Under the pieces are notes generated by a model. The model had not been told where the DNA came from and ran no database searches. It saw nothing but the letters and a program-made list of their open reading frames with translations. DNA of 64,000 bases from Streblospio benedicti (taxonomy: Eukaryota > Annelida > Polychaeta > Spionida > Spionidae). Location of the stretch: NCBI GenBank assembly GCA_019095985.1, contig CM032669.1:41875017-41939016 (forward strand), read 5' to 3'. The position numbers were made by a program, and so were the translations under genes. Below, in pieces: positions 49,001-57,893 of the stretch (the first letter of the stretch is position 1; each line of letters opens with the position of its first letter).

Positions 49001-49526
49001 ATATTATAACCCATTTTCTCCTTAAAATATGTAAATTAAAATGTACCTTCATCCATGACAGTTTTAGCATTAGCAACTTGCTGTTTGATAATATTTTCAC
49101 TGTCTATCAATGGCGACATGGCATCTTCTTCAATGTCATTTATTTCATCTTCCAATTGTTGCTTTCTCCTGTCAAGTGCGTCTATCAACGCCGTTCTTAA
49201 CTGTTTAAAGTGGGATTCAAGTTGGTGTTTTGACTTTATTCCACTGCTTGTTACCTTTGAAAAATTATTTCAATAGCAATAATAAATAATAATAAATCAA
49301 AATGTAAAGAAAATTGATCAAATTTAAGTCCACTAGTTTATTTCATGACGTATCAAATAATGCTGTCAAAATTGTAAGAAATATTTTTTTAAATAAATAT
49401 CTTTTTTGTCCGCAAACAAACCTGTGATTTAGAATCATTTACAGATTCCAAGAGTTCAGCCAATTGTATTCGATATTGAGTGACCTCATCTACCGTGTCT
49501 ATAACACCTTGAACAACCTCATCCAT
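31056..49526 (-). CDS. CRLF3: CRLF3, cytokine receptor-like factor 3
   Basis: Nine coding exons on the minus strand join in frame to 462 residues (1389 nt): 49422-49526, 49047-49254, 48124-48223, 47456-47636, 33995-34100, 33519-33659, 32643-32776, 31689-31800, 31056-31357. Human CRLF3 has 442. Residues 1-140 form a coiled-coil-like helical region; about 140-170 hold NSLPEVPALSEVPCI, as in human (DSLPEVPLLVDVPC). A fibronectin III domain spans about 178-272 and ends in the cytokine-receptor box WSPWS (264-268). The C-terminal half (SDIEGYELS, VLYSSANSYVCGHTI, FDWSPQ) is a SPRY-like domain. No signal peptide or membrane span, so cytosolic as in other animals. CRLF3 is deeply conserved in metazoans and is reported to mediate neuroprotective cytokine responses in insects. 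Intron 8 uses a GC donor. Intron 4 is 13.4 kb. Confidence 0.93.
31687..31688 (-). other. GC donor of CRLF3 intron 8
   Basis: The exon 31689-31800 ends TGTGAAG and the intron begins GCAAGC. The phase of both neighbours requires this junction, and AAG|GCAAGT-like sequence is the usual context of GC-AG introns, which tolerate the change because the rest of the donor pairs well with U1. Confidence 0.75.
33872..33993 (-). mobile_element. Pogo/Tigger-like end abutting a CRLF3 splice donor
   Basis: Read on the minus strand the intron starts GTACAGTAGAACCTCTT. TACAGTAGAACCTC is the end of a repeat whose fuller copy is at 60701-60879 (CAATAGAACCTT, repeated AAGACCA words). The TA at 33992-33993 would be the target-site duplication and is also part of the donor GTA. 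The far end is not found. Confidence 0.45.
34585..35605 (+). repeat. Pair of diverged direct repeats
   Basis: About 34585-34765 and 35400-35605 align over AAGAGTATAA, then ATGTGGCAAATA, then TACTTGGAAGAACA against CCTTTGGGAGGACA, and a shared CAGACTTCCATTT-like end. Similarity is moderate, with small gaps, and the copies are about 820 bp apart. No ends typical of a known class are visible. Confidence 0.45.
37652..38062. mobile_element. MITE nested in the 3.3-kb element
   Basis: Left end GGGCGTTCGGAACGAACTCG and right end, in reverse, GGTGTATTCGAACAACCTCG are related inverted repeats; further in, CCAGTTGACGAGT pairs with ACTTGTCAACTTG. The body has ATGGCGGCGCCCATAAC, which makes a short ORF without support as a gene. 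Confidence 0.55.
38276..38640 (+). repeat. Repeat cluster with paired G-run/C-run palindromes
   Basis: A fragment starting CAGGGTTCCTACAGATTT resembles the hAT-type end at 6184. After it come two similar imperfect palindromes: GGGGGTCCGGGGGGATGC then CTCCCCCGAAAATTTT (38452-38482), and GGGGGGTCCAGGGGGGG then TTTCCCCCAGGAAAATTTT (38555-38590). Coding content not seen. Confidence 0.45.
40519..40735 (+). repeat. Satellite-like unit, left block
   Basis: Units carry AAAGTACACCAAAATCTAATCA, split here as AAAGTACACC and AAAATCTAATCAGC, then AAGCTAAATATGAA and GGTCAAATACTTCTCCCTG. One full unit and the start of a second are present. The same units, same strand, occur at 43777-44038 beyond the large inverted-repeat element. 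Confidence 0.6.
40737..43580. mobile_element. 2.8-kb inverted-repeat element with ACTAGT tandem arms
   Basis: The left arm (40737-40867) and right arm (43452-43580) are reverse complements, each with four to five units of about 20 bp around AACTAGTACACTCACAG. It is flanked by satellite-like units in direct orientation, as if inserted into a tract of them. It contains the foldback 41504-43097. Two more ACTAGT-type units lie inside near 41188-41265. No ORF recognised. Confidence 0.55.
41504..43097. mobile_element. 1.6-kb foldback element, arms of about 555 bp
   Basis: Ends AGGGTGTCCCATTTTTT and AAAAAATGGGACACCCT. The inverted arms run 41504 to about 42061 and about 42545 to 43097, and landmarks match in mirror order: GATCCGTCGACGTTG, GATCCGCCCCGTGGGACC, GAACGCTATGCCCTG, GTACTCAGTACGGTA. 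Similarity is high with scattered changes. A 480-bp centre separates them. No clear target duplication; no ORF. Confidence 0.75.
43642..43743. repeat. 102-bp hairpin
   Basis: ACCACAGTTACTGAGTCCC then TGTTTACATCTAGAGAAAC is mirrored by GTCTCTAGATGTAAACA then GGAACTCAGTGACTGTGGT. Arms of about 46 bp with five or so mismatches, spacer about 9 bp (ACCAACCGG). It lies just right of the 2.8-kb element. Confidence 0.75.
43777..44038 (+). repeat. Satellite-like unit, right block
   Basis: Three starts of the same unit (CAAAAGTAGGCCAAAGTAC) at about 43783, 43873 and 44019, the middle one full length. It matches 40519-40735 in direct orientation (AAAATCTAATCAGCC, AAGCTAAATATGAA, CAAATACTTCTCCCTG). Confidence 0.6.
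44880..45045 (-). repeat. Diverged copy of the 'TCCGGACAAGCTAG' family
   Basis: On the minus strand it reads GCTTCAG-like, CTTGTGGG, TATG repeats, TGTCCCTGGACAAGCTAGA and then TTTTGTTCAAC, with CGACATAGGAGTGATATGAT and a CACTTTG-like word. Same order as the copy at 9384 but more worn. Confidence 0.55.
45399..47346. mobile_element. 1.9-kb hAT-like element, non-autonomous
   Basis: Inverted ends CAGAGCCCTGC... and ...GCAGGGCTCTG, each followed inward by ACCCGCG/CGCGGGT and repeated GTGCGGGTGTGGGTGCGGGT words. CAG-type ends fit hAT. A near 8-bp match (cagtgtag at 45388, cagtgtac at 47347) may be the target duplication, with three extra bases at the left. No transposase frame inside. Confidence 0.55.
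48503..48976. mobile_element. MITE with AGGCCTTTATTTTTT termini in CRLF3 intron 2
   Basis: AGGCCTTTATTTTTTGATG at the left is mirrored at the right by AAAAAATAAAGGCCT. Arms of about 35 bp, diverging inward. The body has an A/G-rich run (48565-48603) that reads as a false hydrophobic ORF on the minus strand. Confidence 0.5.
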
Positions 49527-49563
49527 GTTGATCAAGACTGTGATAACTCAGCATTGAATAAAC
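49527..49563 (-). promoter_or_regulatory. CRLF3 5' UTR piece with upstream ORF
   Basis: A splice acceptor (TTTTTTCAG on the minus strand) ends just above 49563, so the exon opens with 37 nt of UTR and a non-coding first exon lies upstream. An ATG at 49554 begins an 11-codon ORF in another frame that ends inside the first codons of CRLF3. It could reduce translation from the main ATG; this is inferred. Confidence 0.4.
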
Positions 49564-50086
49564 CTGAAAAAAGACCATTATAAATTTTTTACTTTTAAAA
49601 ACGGATTCATATTATTTATGATGTAAACGGAAAAGGGAGATGATGTCCATATCTAAAATACATTAGTGTAATAAGTACATGTACGTAACTAATATTGAAG
49701 ACCTTAATCCAACACCACAAGTCATGCATGAAAGCAAGTTATGAATACAAATATGAACTAGAAGGTTACTCATTTGAGCACAAAGTCCCAGCACCTTTCA
49801 ACATATGTCTATTAATAATTTTTCATTGGATTGCCTGTGGGTTTGTTTGTGACTTGTTCAGAAGACGCAAAAATCATAGGCAATTGCATCAATGGATTTG
49901 ATCTTCATTTTTTAATTACTAATTATTAATTTTTTAAAAGCTCCTTATGTTCCATAACTCACATCTATTGATGCAGTTGCCTTCGCTCAAACTTTACCAC
50001 TGTAGTAAATTTCAAACCAAATATGAGCTGAGCTGGCGTGAATGATTGCAATTCCCATCTGCTGACTCGACAACGGTAGATTAAAT

Positions 50087-50763
50087 CAGTGTTTGAAATA
50101 GTAGGGGCCAGAGGGCCCTGAGGCCCCCCAACTTTGACCAGGGCCCTTAACTTTTAGGACTTGAGGGCCCTGCTGTCCCTTAACTATTTTTGGTGAATAT
50201 TGGTTAGAGTGAATTCCATACTTTACCACTTTTTTAAGCTAGCATTTCAAACACACATCACGACAGGGCCCTCAACTTAGGGACCATTCAGTATTTGTGA
50301 CAGGGTGGGGTAGGAGGATTTTCGAAAATTACTGTGAAAAAATTAATAGCACCCCCTCAAACCTCTGTGAAAAAATTGGTCACCCCCCCTCAATTTCATG
50401 TGACAAAAATTGATGACCCCCCCACCCCGCCCCCCATCAGTTAACGCATTCATTGTCAGTTAACTAAAATCCTATTTGATGGATAGCCATGATATAAAAA
50501 AACAATAACTTTTAGTACAGAATCTCTAAAAAAAATAGGGGTAAATTTTATGTGAAAAAATTGATAGCCCCCCCTCAAAAGTGTGTGAAAAAATTGATAG
50601 CCCCCCCTCCAAACATTGTGACAAAAGTTCATGGCCCGTCCTAAAATCCTCCTACCCCACCCTGTCATAAATACTGAATGGTCCCTTATGATCAGGGCCC
50701 CTAACAATTTAAAGTTAAGGGTCCTGCTGGCCCCGAACTTTTTTCTGCGAGTTTCAAACACTG
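50087..50763. mobile_element. hAT-like MITE carrying a second MITE
   Basis: Ends CAGTGTTTGAAA and TTTCAAACACTG; ATTAAATC is present at both edges (50080-50087 and 50764-50771), an 8-bp duplication if the first base is shared. Inside the ends GGGGCCAGAGGGCCCT faces AGGGTCCTGCTGGCCCC. The element is interrupted by 50280-50685. Confidence 0.65.
50280..50685. mobile_element. PIF/Harbinger-like MITE nested in the hAT-like MITE
   Basis: Inverted ends GGGACCATTCAGTATTTG then GACAGGGTGGGGTAGGAGG, mirrored at the right, with TTA on both sides. GGG ends and a 3-bp TTA duplication fit PIF/Harbinger. Inside, units of TGTGAAAAAATTGATAGC followed by CCCCCCTC recur about five times. Confidence 0.7.
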
Positions 50764-51741
50764 ATTAAATCATTTGATATTCTAACATACCCATTGATTG
50801 TGGACCAAAATGTAGACCAAAACCATTCACGTTGGCTCAAGTCATACTGGACGCTAAATGTTCTGGCCTTTGACTTTTGGCTTAAGTTCAAGCATCCTTA
50901 TAATGAGATGATTAATGTAACTCAGACTGAGACAATTGATGCAATGCAGATCAATGAAATAGCACGCACCAGCTGGTGTTGATTTTCTGCATACAAGTAA
51001 GCATCGCAATGACGAACTTCAGATACTTTGTGAGAAAATCTTATATTATTTGTCTCTCAAGGCTTATCTGAGTTATTGCTTGCCGGAACATAAGGCGATT
51101 GGCAAATCACAGTAAAGGTGGATTCTATACATAGTTTATTTCTATGAAAACGAATAAGATTTTGTGTCAACTATGCGCACAGCGGCAGATCTTTTGTCTG
51201 ATCCCAGGGAAGCAACAGCTCAAGTCTGAATATGTTTTTACTTCATATTATCTTGTAAGTAAACATATATTAGCATGATATATGGATGGTGAATGTTGTT
51301 TTCGAGTATTTTCCATAAAACGTGGCTATGATTGAAACAACTACTAATCTTACAACTTTTAAAATCGGCTACGGCAATAGTGAAATGAATGGGCGATTGC
51401 TGGCAATGGTCAGAATGAAACTTGTTGGGTGTGTATCTTTCTTCATTATGGTAAAAATAAGAAACTAGACCATTTTCTGAATGCGTAGAGTAAATGTGCA
51501 AAAGCTGTGATGAATAACAAAAGACCTACTAAGCATCATAATGCTAAAGGAGCATATTTCAAAAGAGAAAACTCTGAATGTGAATTACGAGTCACATAAT
51601 GAGCCAGTCTGACACTGATAAGTAAAACAGTAATTCTTGCAGTGGCACCAAGATGATTAATTGCATCAAGACAGTAAACCACTTGTTAATATAAACCTTT
51701 AAAAATGTATAGATAACTGCTGAACGGAATACGTGATTGAA

Positions 51742-51862
51742 CATTATTCAGTTAATGTGGGTTTAAACATTTATTTCAATCAAATATCTTAGAAATTTGG
51801 ACATAATATAATGTGTTTGACATCAACGTCGGAATGTTTAAACCCATATTATCGGAATAACA
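51742..51862. mobile_element. Small MITE with TGGGTTTAAACATT arms
   Basis: CATTATTCAGTTAATGTGGG then TTTAAACATT at the left is mirrored by AATGTTTAAACCCATATTAT then CGGAATAAC at the right, 121 bp in all. Too short for any gene. Confidence 0.55.
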
Positions 51863-52074
51863 TTCATTCACAGCTTTCCATTTGACAGTCTATATAGCTT
51901 ATTTGTATAAAATGTGCGTGGACAGAAGTTATATGCAATTAACTTAATTGAGGTAACTCAGCAAGGGAGGTTCCGAAGCTGCATTAAAAGGCGTGTCCCG
52001 TGTTGTGGAGAGTCACTCTTTTTGCACGTGAAAGAACTCACTGAGGTTGAAAACATGGAAACTACTGTAGTCTA

Positions 52075-52286
52075 GCAGTCGGGTCGAAACGCCAAAAACG
52101 GCGATCGCAGAATACGGCGATATCGCAGAAAGTGGAGATCGTAAAACAAACAATAATGTAGCTTTCTTATTGATGACGTCATAAAAAATCTTTAAACCGA
52201 CGATAACGGCGATTCGAAATCGCCGTATTTGGCGAACATCTCCAAAAACTGCGATATCGCTGTTTTCTCCGTTTCGACCCGACTGC
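52075..52286. mobile_element. Tc1/mariner-like MITE, 212 bp
   Basis: Inverted ends GCAGTCGGGTCGAAACG and CGTTTCGACCCGACTGC match at all 17 bases, with TA on both sides. The interior pairs further (AACGGCGATCGCAG with CTGCGATATCGCTGTT). The perfect ends suggest a recent insertion. Confidence 0.75.
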
Positions 52287-52304
52287 TAGTGATGGGCCCC
52301 CCAA

Positions 52305-52420
52305 CCTGTGGCTCAGTTGGTTAACTACCCTGTCCCTGAATGTCCATGTACCTACACCATGTGGCCTCCCTCTGTTATAGCCATAATAAATGGATGGCCT
52401 CACAGTATTAACACAAACAA
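52305..52420 (+). repeat. SINE-like tRNA-related fragment
   Basis: TGTGGCTCAGTTGGTTAACTA resembles a tRNA A-box (split here: TGGCTCAGTTGG). A B-box is not clear. The body AATGGATGGCCTCACAG is short. Probably a truncated SINE. Confidence 0.35.
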
Positions 52421-53599
52421 GCAATTCAATCTATTATAATAGGTTGATTTGTATGACAGATGTAGATCCAGGCTCTGAAAACCAGCCATAACGGGCCAAA
52501 CTGTCAATTAATCACGTTTAAATCTACGGTTAGCATGTAGGGACATCTCGTAATACTAAACTGTGAGCTACATATTGAAATAATTATTACACAGATTAAA
52601 AGTCCAACACGTGAAGACAACTAATACACATAGTAATTGAGAAATTTATATCGAACAATTTTTTATGTTCACCTTTCTATTTTTCCAAACACGATCAACC
52701 GTGAAAGCGTTTCGGTCTCTCAAATTATGTAGACCATCACAAAGTCCTGCATTAAAAACACGTTACACAGATTGTAACCCACAAGAAACATACCTATTTA
52801 CCTGTAACTTAGGCTATATTGAAACATACCATTATCATGAATATTCTGATTCTAGAATTATATTAATTATTGAAAAATATAGCTATGTTTTCATTGTTTT
52901 TAATCATGTGTTTGATTAGAAATACAAAAAAATCAGCTTAAATACAAATCATAACGCAACCCTACTCTAAAACAAAAGTAGATCTATTTGTTAGAAATCT
53001 ATTTTTCATAAATTTACTGAAATTGACTAGAAACAGTAAATGTGCACAATTAACTAATTTCCAAGTAAGTTCGTAATTATGTTATTAAGTGACCAAACTT
53101 ATAATGTATCGTGAATATTGTCCAGTGTGTTTTAAAAGGACTGTATTTCAGTACATCCACCTATTATCGTTCTTTGTCCTGATGGTGGGTGTTATATTAG
53201 TGTGTCCCCAGGGGGGGTTGTGTCCCCTGCCCGGGTCCCCGGATACTGGAAATTCGTAGCAAACATGTTTAGTATTTAACATGATAAAGATTGCTGTTAA
53301 TTTTTTTATTTGATTTATTTCGTTTATCACAGGCATATTTATACTACAAAGTAAATAAAAGATTATAGAGGTAAAAAATAAATAGAAGTAAAAATGAAGA
53401 GATATACAAATATAATAAAATAAATGAACCGTGTGACAAACAAGGAGCACTAAAAAGATATCCATTTAAAATGGAGGGTTAATTATTTCCATAGTGCCTA
53501 AGTGGGCCTCGGTGAAACATGGAAAAACAACTGACTAGAAATGATAATGCCATACTGATTAACCCTTTAACAACTATATTCTTATTACTCTTTTATAAA

Positions 53600-53900
53600 A
53601 TGGTCCATATAATATTTCTTACATTTTGATTATAAAGACGCCAAACAATTTGACTTTCGTATTGGTAGAGGTAGACTATTCCAACATTTAATGCTACAAT
53701 ATTTAAACGTTTTCTGTCCATGAGACTTAACTTTTGGTAAAATGTACGACAACTCTTTTCTCCTAGTGTTGTATGAATGACTCACAAGTTTAACATCACA
53801 TAAATATGCAGGAGCCTTTTTGATCTGATGTATTTTATACATTAAGCATAAAGACAAGTATTGAAATAAAAGTTTTATTTCAATTTTGTCATCCAATCCC
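53600..53900 (-). mobile_element. LINE 3' end (ORF2 C-terminus)
   Basis: The minus strand reads an uninterrupted 88 residues with the typical C-terminal order of CR1/Rex-like LINE proteins: KLLFQYLSLCLMYKIHQ, KAPAYLCDVKL, YNTRRKE, LPKVKSHGQKTFKY, KCWNSLPLPIRKSNCLASL. The reverse transcriptase itself is absent, so it is 5'-truncated, the common fate of LINE insertions. Confidence 0.75.
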
Positions 53901-54221
53901 GACGATCAGAACTAAATATATTTTTTTCCACTTTAAAAATCTGCATTTTGGCCAGCCTCCCCTGTCCCCTCATATTGTGAGAATTGTGGTAATTTATGGA
54001 GAAAAAAAAAATATTTGAAATTTTGGACTATTTATTAATATTGAATATTGCATGGTAAGAAAAAAAATAGATACAGACAATGAGACCACACACAGTTTAC
54101 CAATTAAACTATAATAAGTAATGTTGATATCCCCATTGCCGCATATTTCCAGATACAATGCAATGGTGTCCATCTCCAACCAATAGTTCCAGTACTCAAT
54201 ATTTCCAGAACTCATTTTTCC

Positions 54222-54300
54222 CCCGTACAGTTGCAGACTGGAACCAACTCCCTAGAGACATACTTTTATCCAGGTCACTGGAAATCTTTAAGACAATATT
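54222..54300 (+). mobile_element. LINE C-terminal scrap
   Basis: ADWNQLPRDILLSRSLEIFK reads on the plus strand, the same conserved tail motif (WN-LP--I--S-SL--FK) as at 53640. It lies in the opposite orientation to the previous fragment and about 280 bp before the acceptor of the FkbM-type gene. Confidence 0.6.
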
Positions 54301-54577
54301 TCCACTGTGACTCATGCCCTACCATACTATTAAATCTCTACCATTTCTTATTTCTGCTTTTATCTTGCACTCTACTAACGTTTTATCTACCACTTTTTTT
54401 TTCTTTTTTTAGTTCTAGTCCCCACTATTAAACCACTATTTTACTTTCTTACTCCTCTCATGCACACAACCCATATAAAGCATCTAGACAGATGGCAGGC
54501 TGTCAAACTTGAAAATGAAAATTTACATGTACTTGTTATGTGATTAATTATTAATTGATATTTTGTTTCTTTTACAG

Positions 54578-55650
54578 ATGGACGAAAAATGATCCTTTGG
54601 AATAGACGATCGATCAAGATGATGGGCAGCTACAAATATATTGTGATTGGAATAATGATCATATTAGTAATATATAGTTTGTCTATTGATCTAAAGTACC
54701 CGTATACTTTACGAAATACTGTCATTGATAAACTGCATACTGCTCAGGAATATATACCACCAAAAAATCAAAAGAATCAAACAACATTTTGTACTTTGTA
54801 CTCAGTAACCCACAATTACAATGCTCAATTTGATTGTGTTCAAACAAAAACTTCACCCAAAACAAGTGTTTGCTTATATAGCTCTTTTGACGATTGGTAT
54901 ATTTCACATGATATCAAAGAGACTGGTGTTTGGGAGCCACAAGTTACAAACGACTTTTTAGAAGTTCTCCGTCAAGACTCCGAACTTGGAGTCATTGACA
55001 TTGGTGCTAATATAGGATATTATAGTATGTTAGCCGTAGCAATGGACCGGAAAGTGGTTGCAGTCGAGCCGTACCTTCCAAGCATTCACAGACTTCACCG
55101 TGCTGTCGAAATCATGGACAAGCACAAATATATAACGGTTTTGCACAATGCTGTTTGGGGACAGAGAATAAAGGGCACCATTAAACTTGCAAGTGGCAAT
55201 TTAGGCGATATTCAAGTCAAACCGTTTTCTGAACCGTGTTTGGGATCCTGTCCCACAACTGTAAATATTATATTATTGGACGACTTGTTAGAAGTTGTGA
55301 ACTTTCCAAAGGCACTTTTAAAGATTGACATTCAAGGCTGGGAGCATCATGCATTTAAATATGCTAATTCTCTTTTGACTCGAGTGAATGTCACTCACAT
55401 TTTTATGGAGTGGGGCGTTATGCGTGAGTTTGGTGGAAACACAACCAACACAGACACTTATTTAGTTGATCAAATGGTAAAAGTTCTGTTCCATCATGGA
55501 TTCAGGCCATACGAATTGTCTGCAAACGGGGGGAACCCACTGGATCCAAACACTTGGTTTGATTGGCCTTTTGATATAATATGGCGAAGAAATGTTCAGA
55601 AGAAGGAAGTTGAGACTGTTTTGCGAAATCACTTTTTAAACTGGCCTTGA
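54578..55650 (+). CDS. FkbM-family methyltransferase with N-terminal membrane anchor
   Basis: One exon codes 353 residues from ATG 54589. A short cytosolic basic N-terminus is followed by a membrane span at about 15-33 (YIVIGIMIILVIYSLS), giving a type II topology typical of Golgi or ER enzymes; NQT, NVT and NTT sites (63, 267, 284) fit a lumenal domain. SAM-binding motif I is VIDIGANIGYYS (135-146), the acidic residue after strand 2 is in VAVEP (E160), and KIDIQGWEH (245-253) is the FkbM signature. The first FkbM protein O-methylates the macrolide FK506; the animal substrates are unknown to me. An acceptor (TTTTACAG) ends at 54577, so a 5' exon probably exists; the frame is open from 54578, and the ATG at 54578 itself stops after four codons. 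Cysteines at 68, 83 and 95 may pair. Confidence 0.85.
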
Positions 55651-55954
55651 TTCTGAGTGTTAGTATCAATGTATTTTGTCTTTCAAATTGTACGTTGTCG
55701 TAAATTCTGATAACTAATGTTGGTTTACATGTTGATGGAAACGTTAAACTGCGATATGTAGATCTATCATCTCAGAAGTACATAACCCCAGCTGATCATA
55801 CTAATGGCCATTGCGTAAAATATAAAATTCCATCCCAAGAACTGGATCTGAAATAAGATGTTTTAAAGGTTGTGCTTGGTGATTCGACAAGTTGCGATCG
55901 CTATTCATCTTATACTATGACTATATATGTGATTCATTCATACTTATTGTTACA

Positions 55955-55982
55955 AATAAATATATTTTTTTTGCTGAATAAA
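55955..55982 (+). terminator. Poly(A) signals of the FkbM-type gene
   Basis: AATAAA occurs at 55955-55960 and again at 55977-55982, about 305-330 bp past the stop codon, with T-rich DNA between and after. They are the first good signals after the gene. Confidence 0.5.
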
Positions 55983-56471
55983 ATCACAAGTTTGTAAGTA
56001 AATTTTATAGATCATAATATCTGGAACATTTTCAAACCTTTGTGATATACTTATTCACAATTATTTTACTTTTTCTGACTATTTCATCTTATTTATCTGT
56101 GATATATGTGTGCTACGAATTCCATTCCTATATAATTTAAGGCATCTATTTACATGCCTTATAAAATACAAGTATAATGTAGTTCATTAAATGTTTTGTA
56201 ATTCTAATTATGTTCCCTATGTTCACTGAATTATTATATCTAGATATTATTATACCCCGGTATACAATTATCTGTAAATCTTACAGTTTTGTTAGATATG
56301 TTATATTACTATTGTGTTAACATATAAATCATTGTTTCAAATTTAGAACTATTATATTTAAAATTGATTTTGTATTTTTCAATGAATAGTTTATGAATAT
56401 TATTTGTAATTTTATTAAAATCTCAGTAATGTACTATGTATGTACTAAATACATAGATCTATATGTATATT

Positions 56472-57105
56472 GTGGAGACGGCTCAAGTCACATTTTGTCA
56501 TGCTGTATCCGGTTTCATTTTTGAAATAAAATATGGTTAAAGCAATGTACTATAAACTATAGTGTTTGAATTCTCCAACTAGATCAAAAGTGTTCAAAGA
56601 ACACGGCATCGCTAGAACAACGTTGACTTATTCAAGTTCAACTGGTATAAGTTTACTAAAACGTTATGGAAATCTTGATTAAAAGTACACAATAATTAAA
56701 TTAGCCACAAATAATATCACAGTGTGATTATACTGTGCATGTGTTCGCGGTATTGATTTTATTAATTTGCAGCAGGCATATTGATTTTATAATGATGGCT
56801 TTTCTGCATGTAGGTTAAATATTGATTTTTTCTTGATGGCTAAGTGCATTGTATATCATTAAAATGTCAAAAATAGCCTTCTAACATACACAATTTAATT
56901 GGCAGAGTGCCCAAAATCGAATCACTTCGGTGTCGCCTCATACCTCATAGGTGTGTAAAGTTTGAACGAAATCGGTGTAACGGTAAAAGCTCTAGCTTGT
57001 CCGGAGACATACATACATACATAGATACATACATACATACATACATACATACACAGAAACGAAGTAATCACAAGGCTTTCGCTTCAGCTACTGAAGCGAG
57101 GCAAT
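56472..57105 (-). repeat. Long inverted copy of the 10376 repeat
   Basis: Minus-strand order matches 10376-10875: GCTTCAGTAGCTGAAGC, TATG microsatellite (57007-57050), TCTCCGGACAAGCTAGAG, TTCGTTCAAACTTTACACA, CACTCTGCC, and farther on GTACTTTTAATCAAGATTTCC and CAACGTTGTTCTAGCGAT then CACTTTTGATCTAGTT. The left 90 bp (56472-56560) is the piece shared with 2005-2095. Confidence 0.65.
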
Positions 57106-57790
57106 AAACCTAACCCTTTAGTGGCATGAATACATGTAACTGTTACGGCTTAGTAAAATGGATGTATGTTTCAACCCTCGATGTTCTCCACTACAGCAAA
57201 TATCTATTGTGGCAAAATTAAGTGTATTTTAGGCTCTATTTTAGTATCCCGTGATTAACTCATCAAAAAGGGTTAAAGCAAATAAAACATTTATCAACAA
57301 TCTTGTTTATTGTATATGCGTCATATGGTCTCATTGTGTTTGTATTTTCCTTCTTTGTAGATGTGTTTATTTTTCAAAAATTAAAGTTTTATTTACTTTA
57401 TTTTTATCTAAATTTTGGAGCTTTAGCTCCCTGTTCACAAATAAACAAATACAATGTATATAAACGCATCTATAAAGAAGGAAAATACAAACACAAATAA
57501 AATATTGATAACCCTTTTTAATGGTGGTTCTTGTCAAGTCTTTTAAACCCTGCTGTCTTAACTTTTCACCTAGGGTTTATAAGCTGACTATTGTCGCAAC
57601 TGAAGAAAACCAATGATATCATTGCATTTTACTGCTCTACTTTATTTTGATGTGCACCACATGACATTTCCAACCAATGATACCATTACATATAACATTT
57701 TAACAATATATTATTTACAAAACTAGCTCGGCACATACATAGATCCACCCCTAAAATCTTATAACATTATCCCAATAAGATCAATATCAC

Positions 57791-57893
57791 GGGGGACCAA
57801 TGAGACGGGGTACCAATGAGACGCGGGACCAGTGAGATGGGGTACCAATGAGATGCAGGACCAATGAGACGGGAGACCAATGAGACTGGGGAC
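57791..57893 (+). repeat. Minisatellite, about six units of 16-18 bp
   Basis: Units follow GGGACCAATGAGACG with small changes (ACCAGTGAGATGGGGT, ACCAATGAGATGCAGG). The translated hydrophobic repeats on the minus strand are an effect of the repeat and not a gene. Confidence 0.8.

Larger units (their letters stand above)
49564..54577. other. Region between CRLF3 and the FkbM-type gene
   Basis: Contains nested MITEs (50087-50763), two smaller MITEs (51742-51862, 52075-52286), a SINE-like piece (52305-52420) and two LINE C-terminal pieces (53600-53900, 54222-54300). The CRLF3 promoter and non-coding first exon must lie at its left end. The rest shows nothing. Confidence 0.5.
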
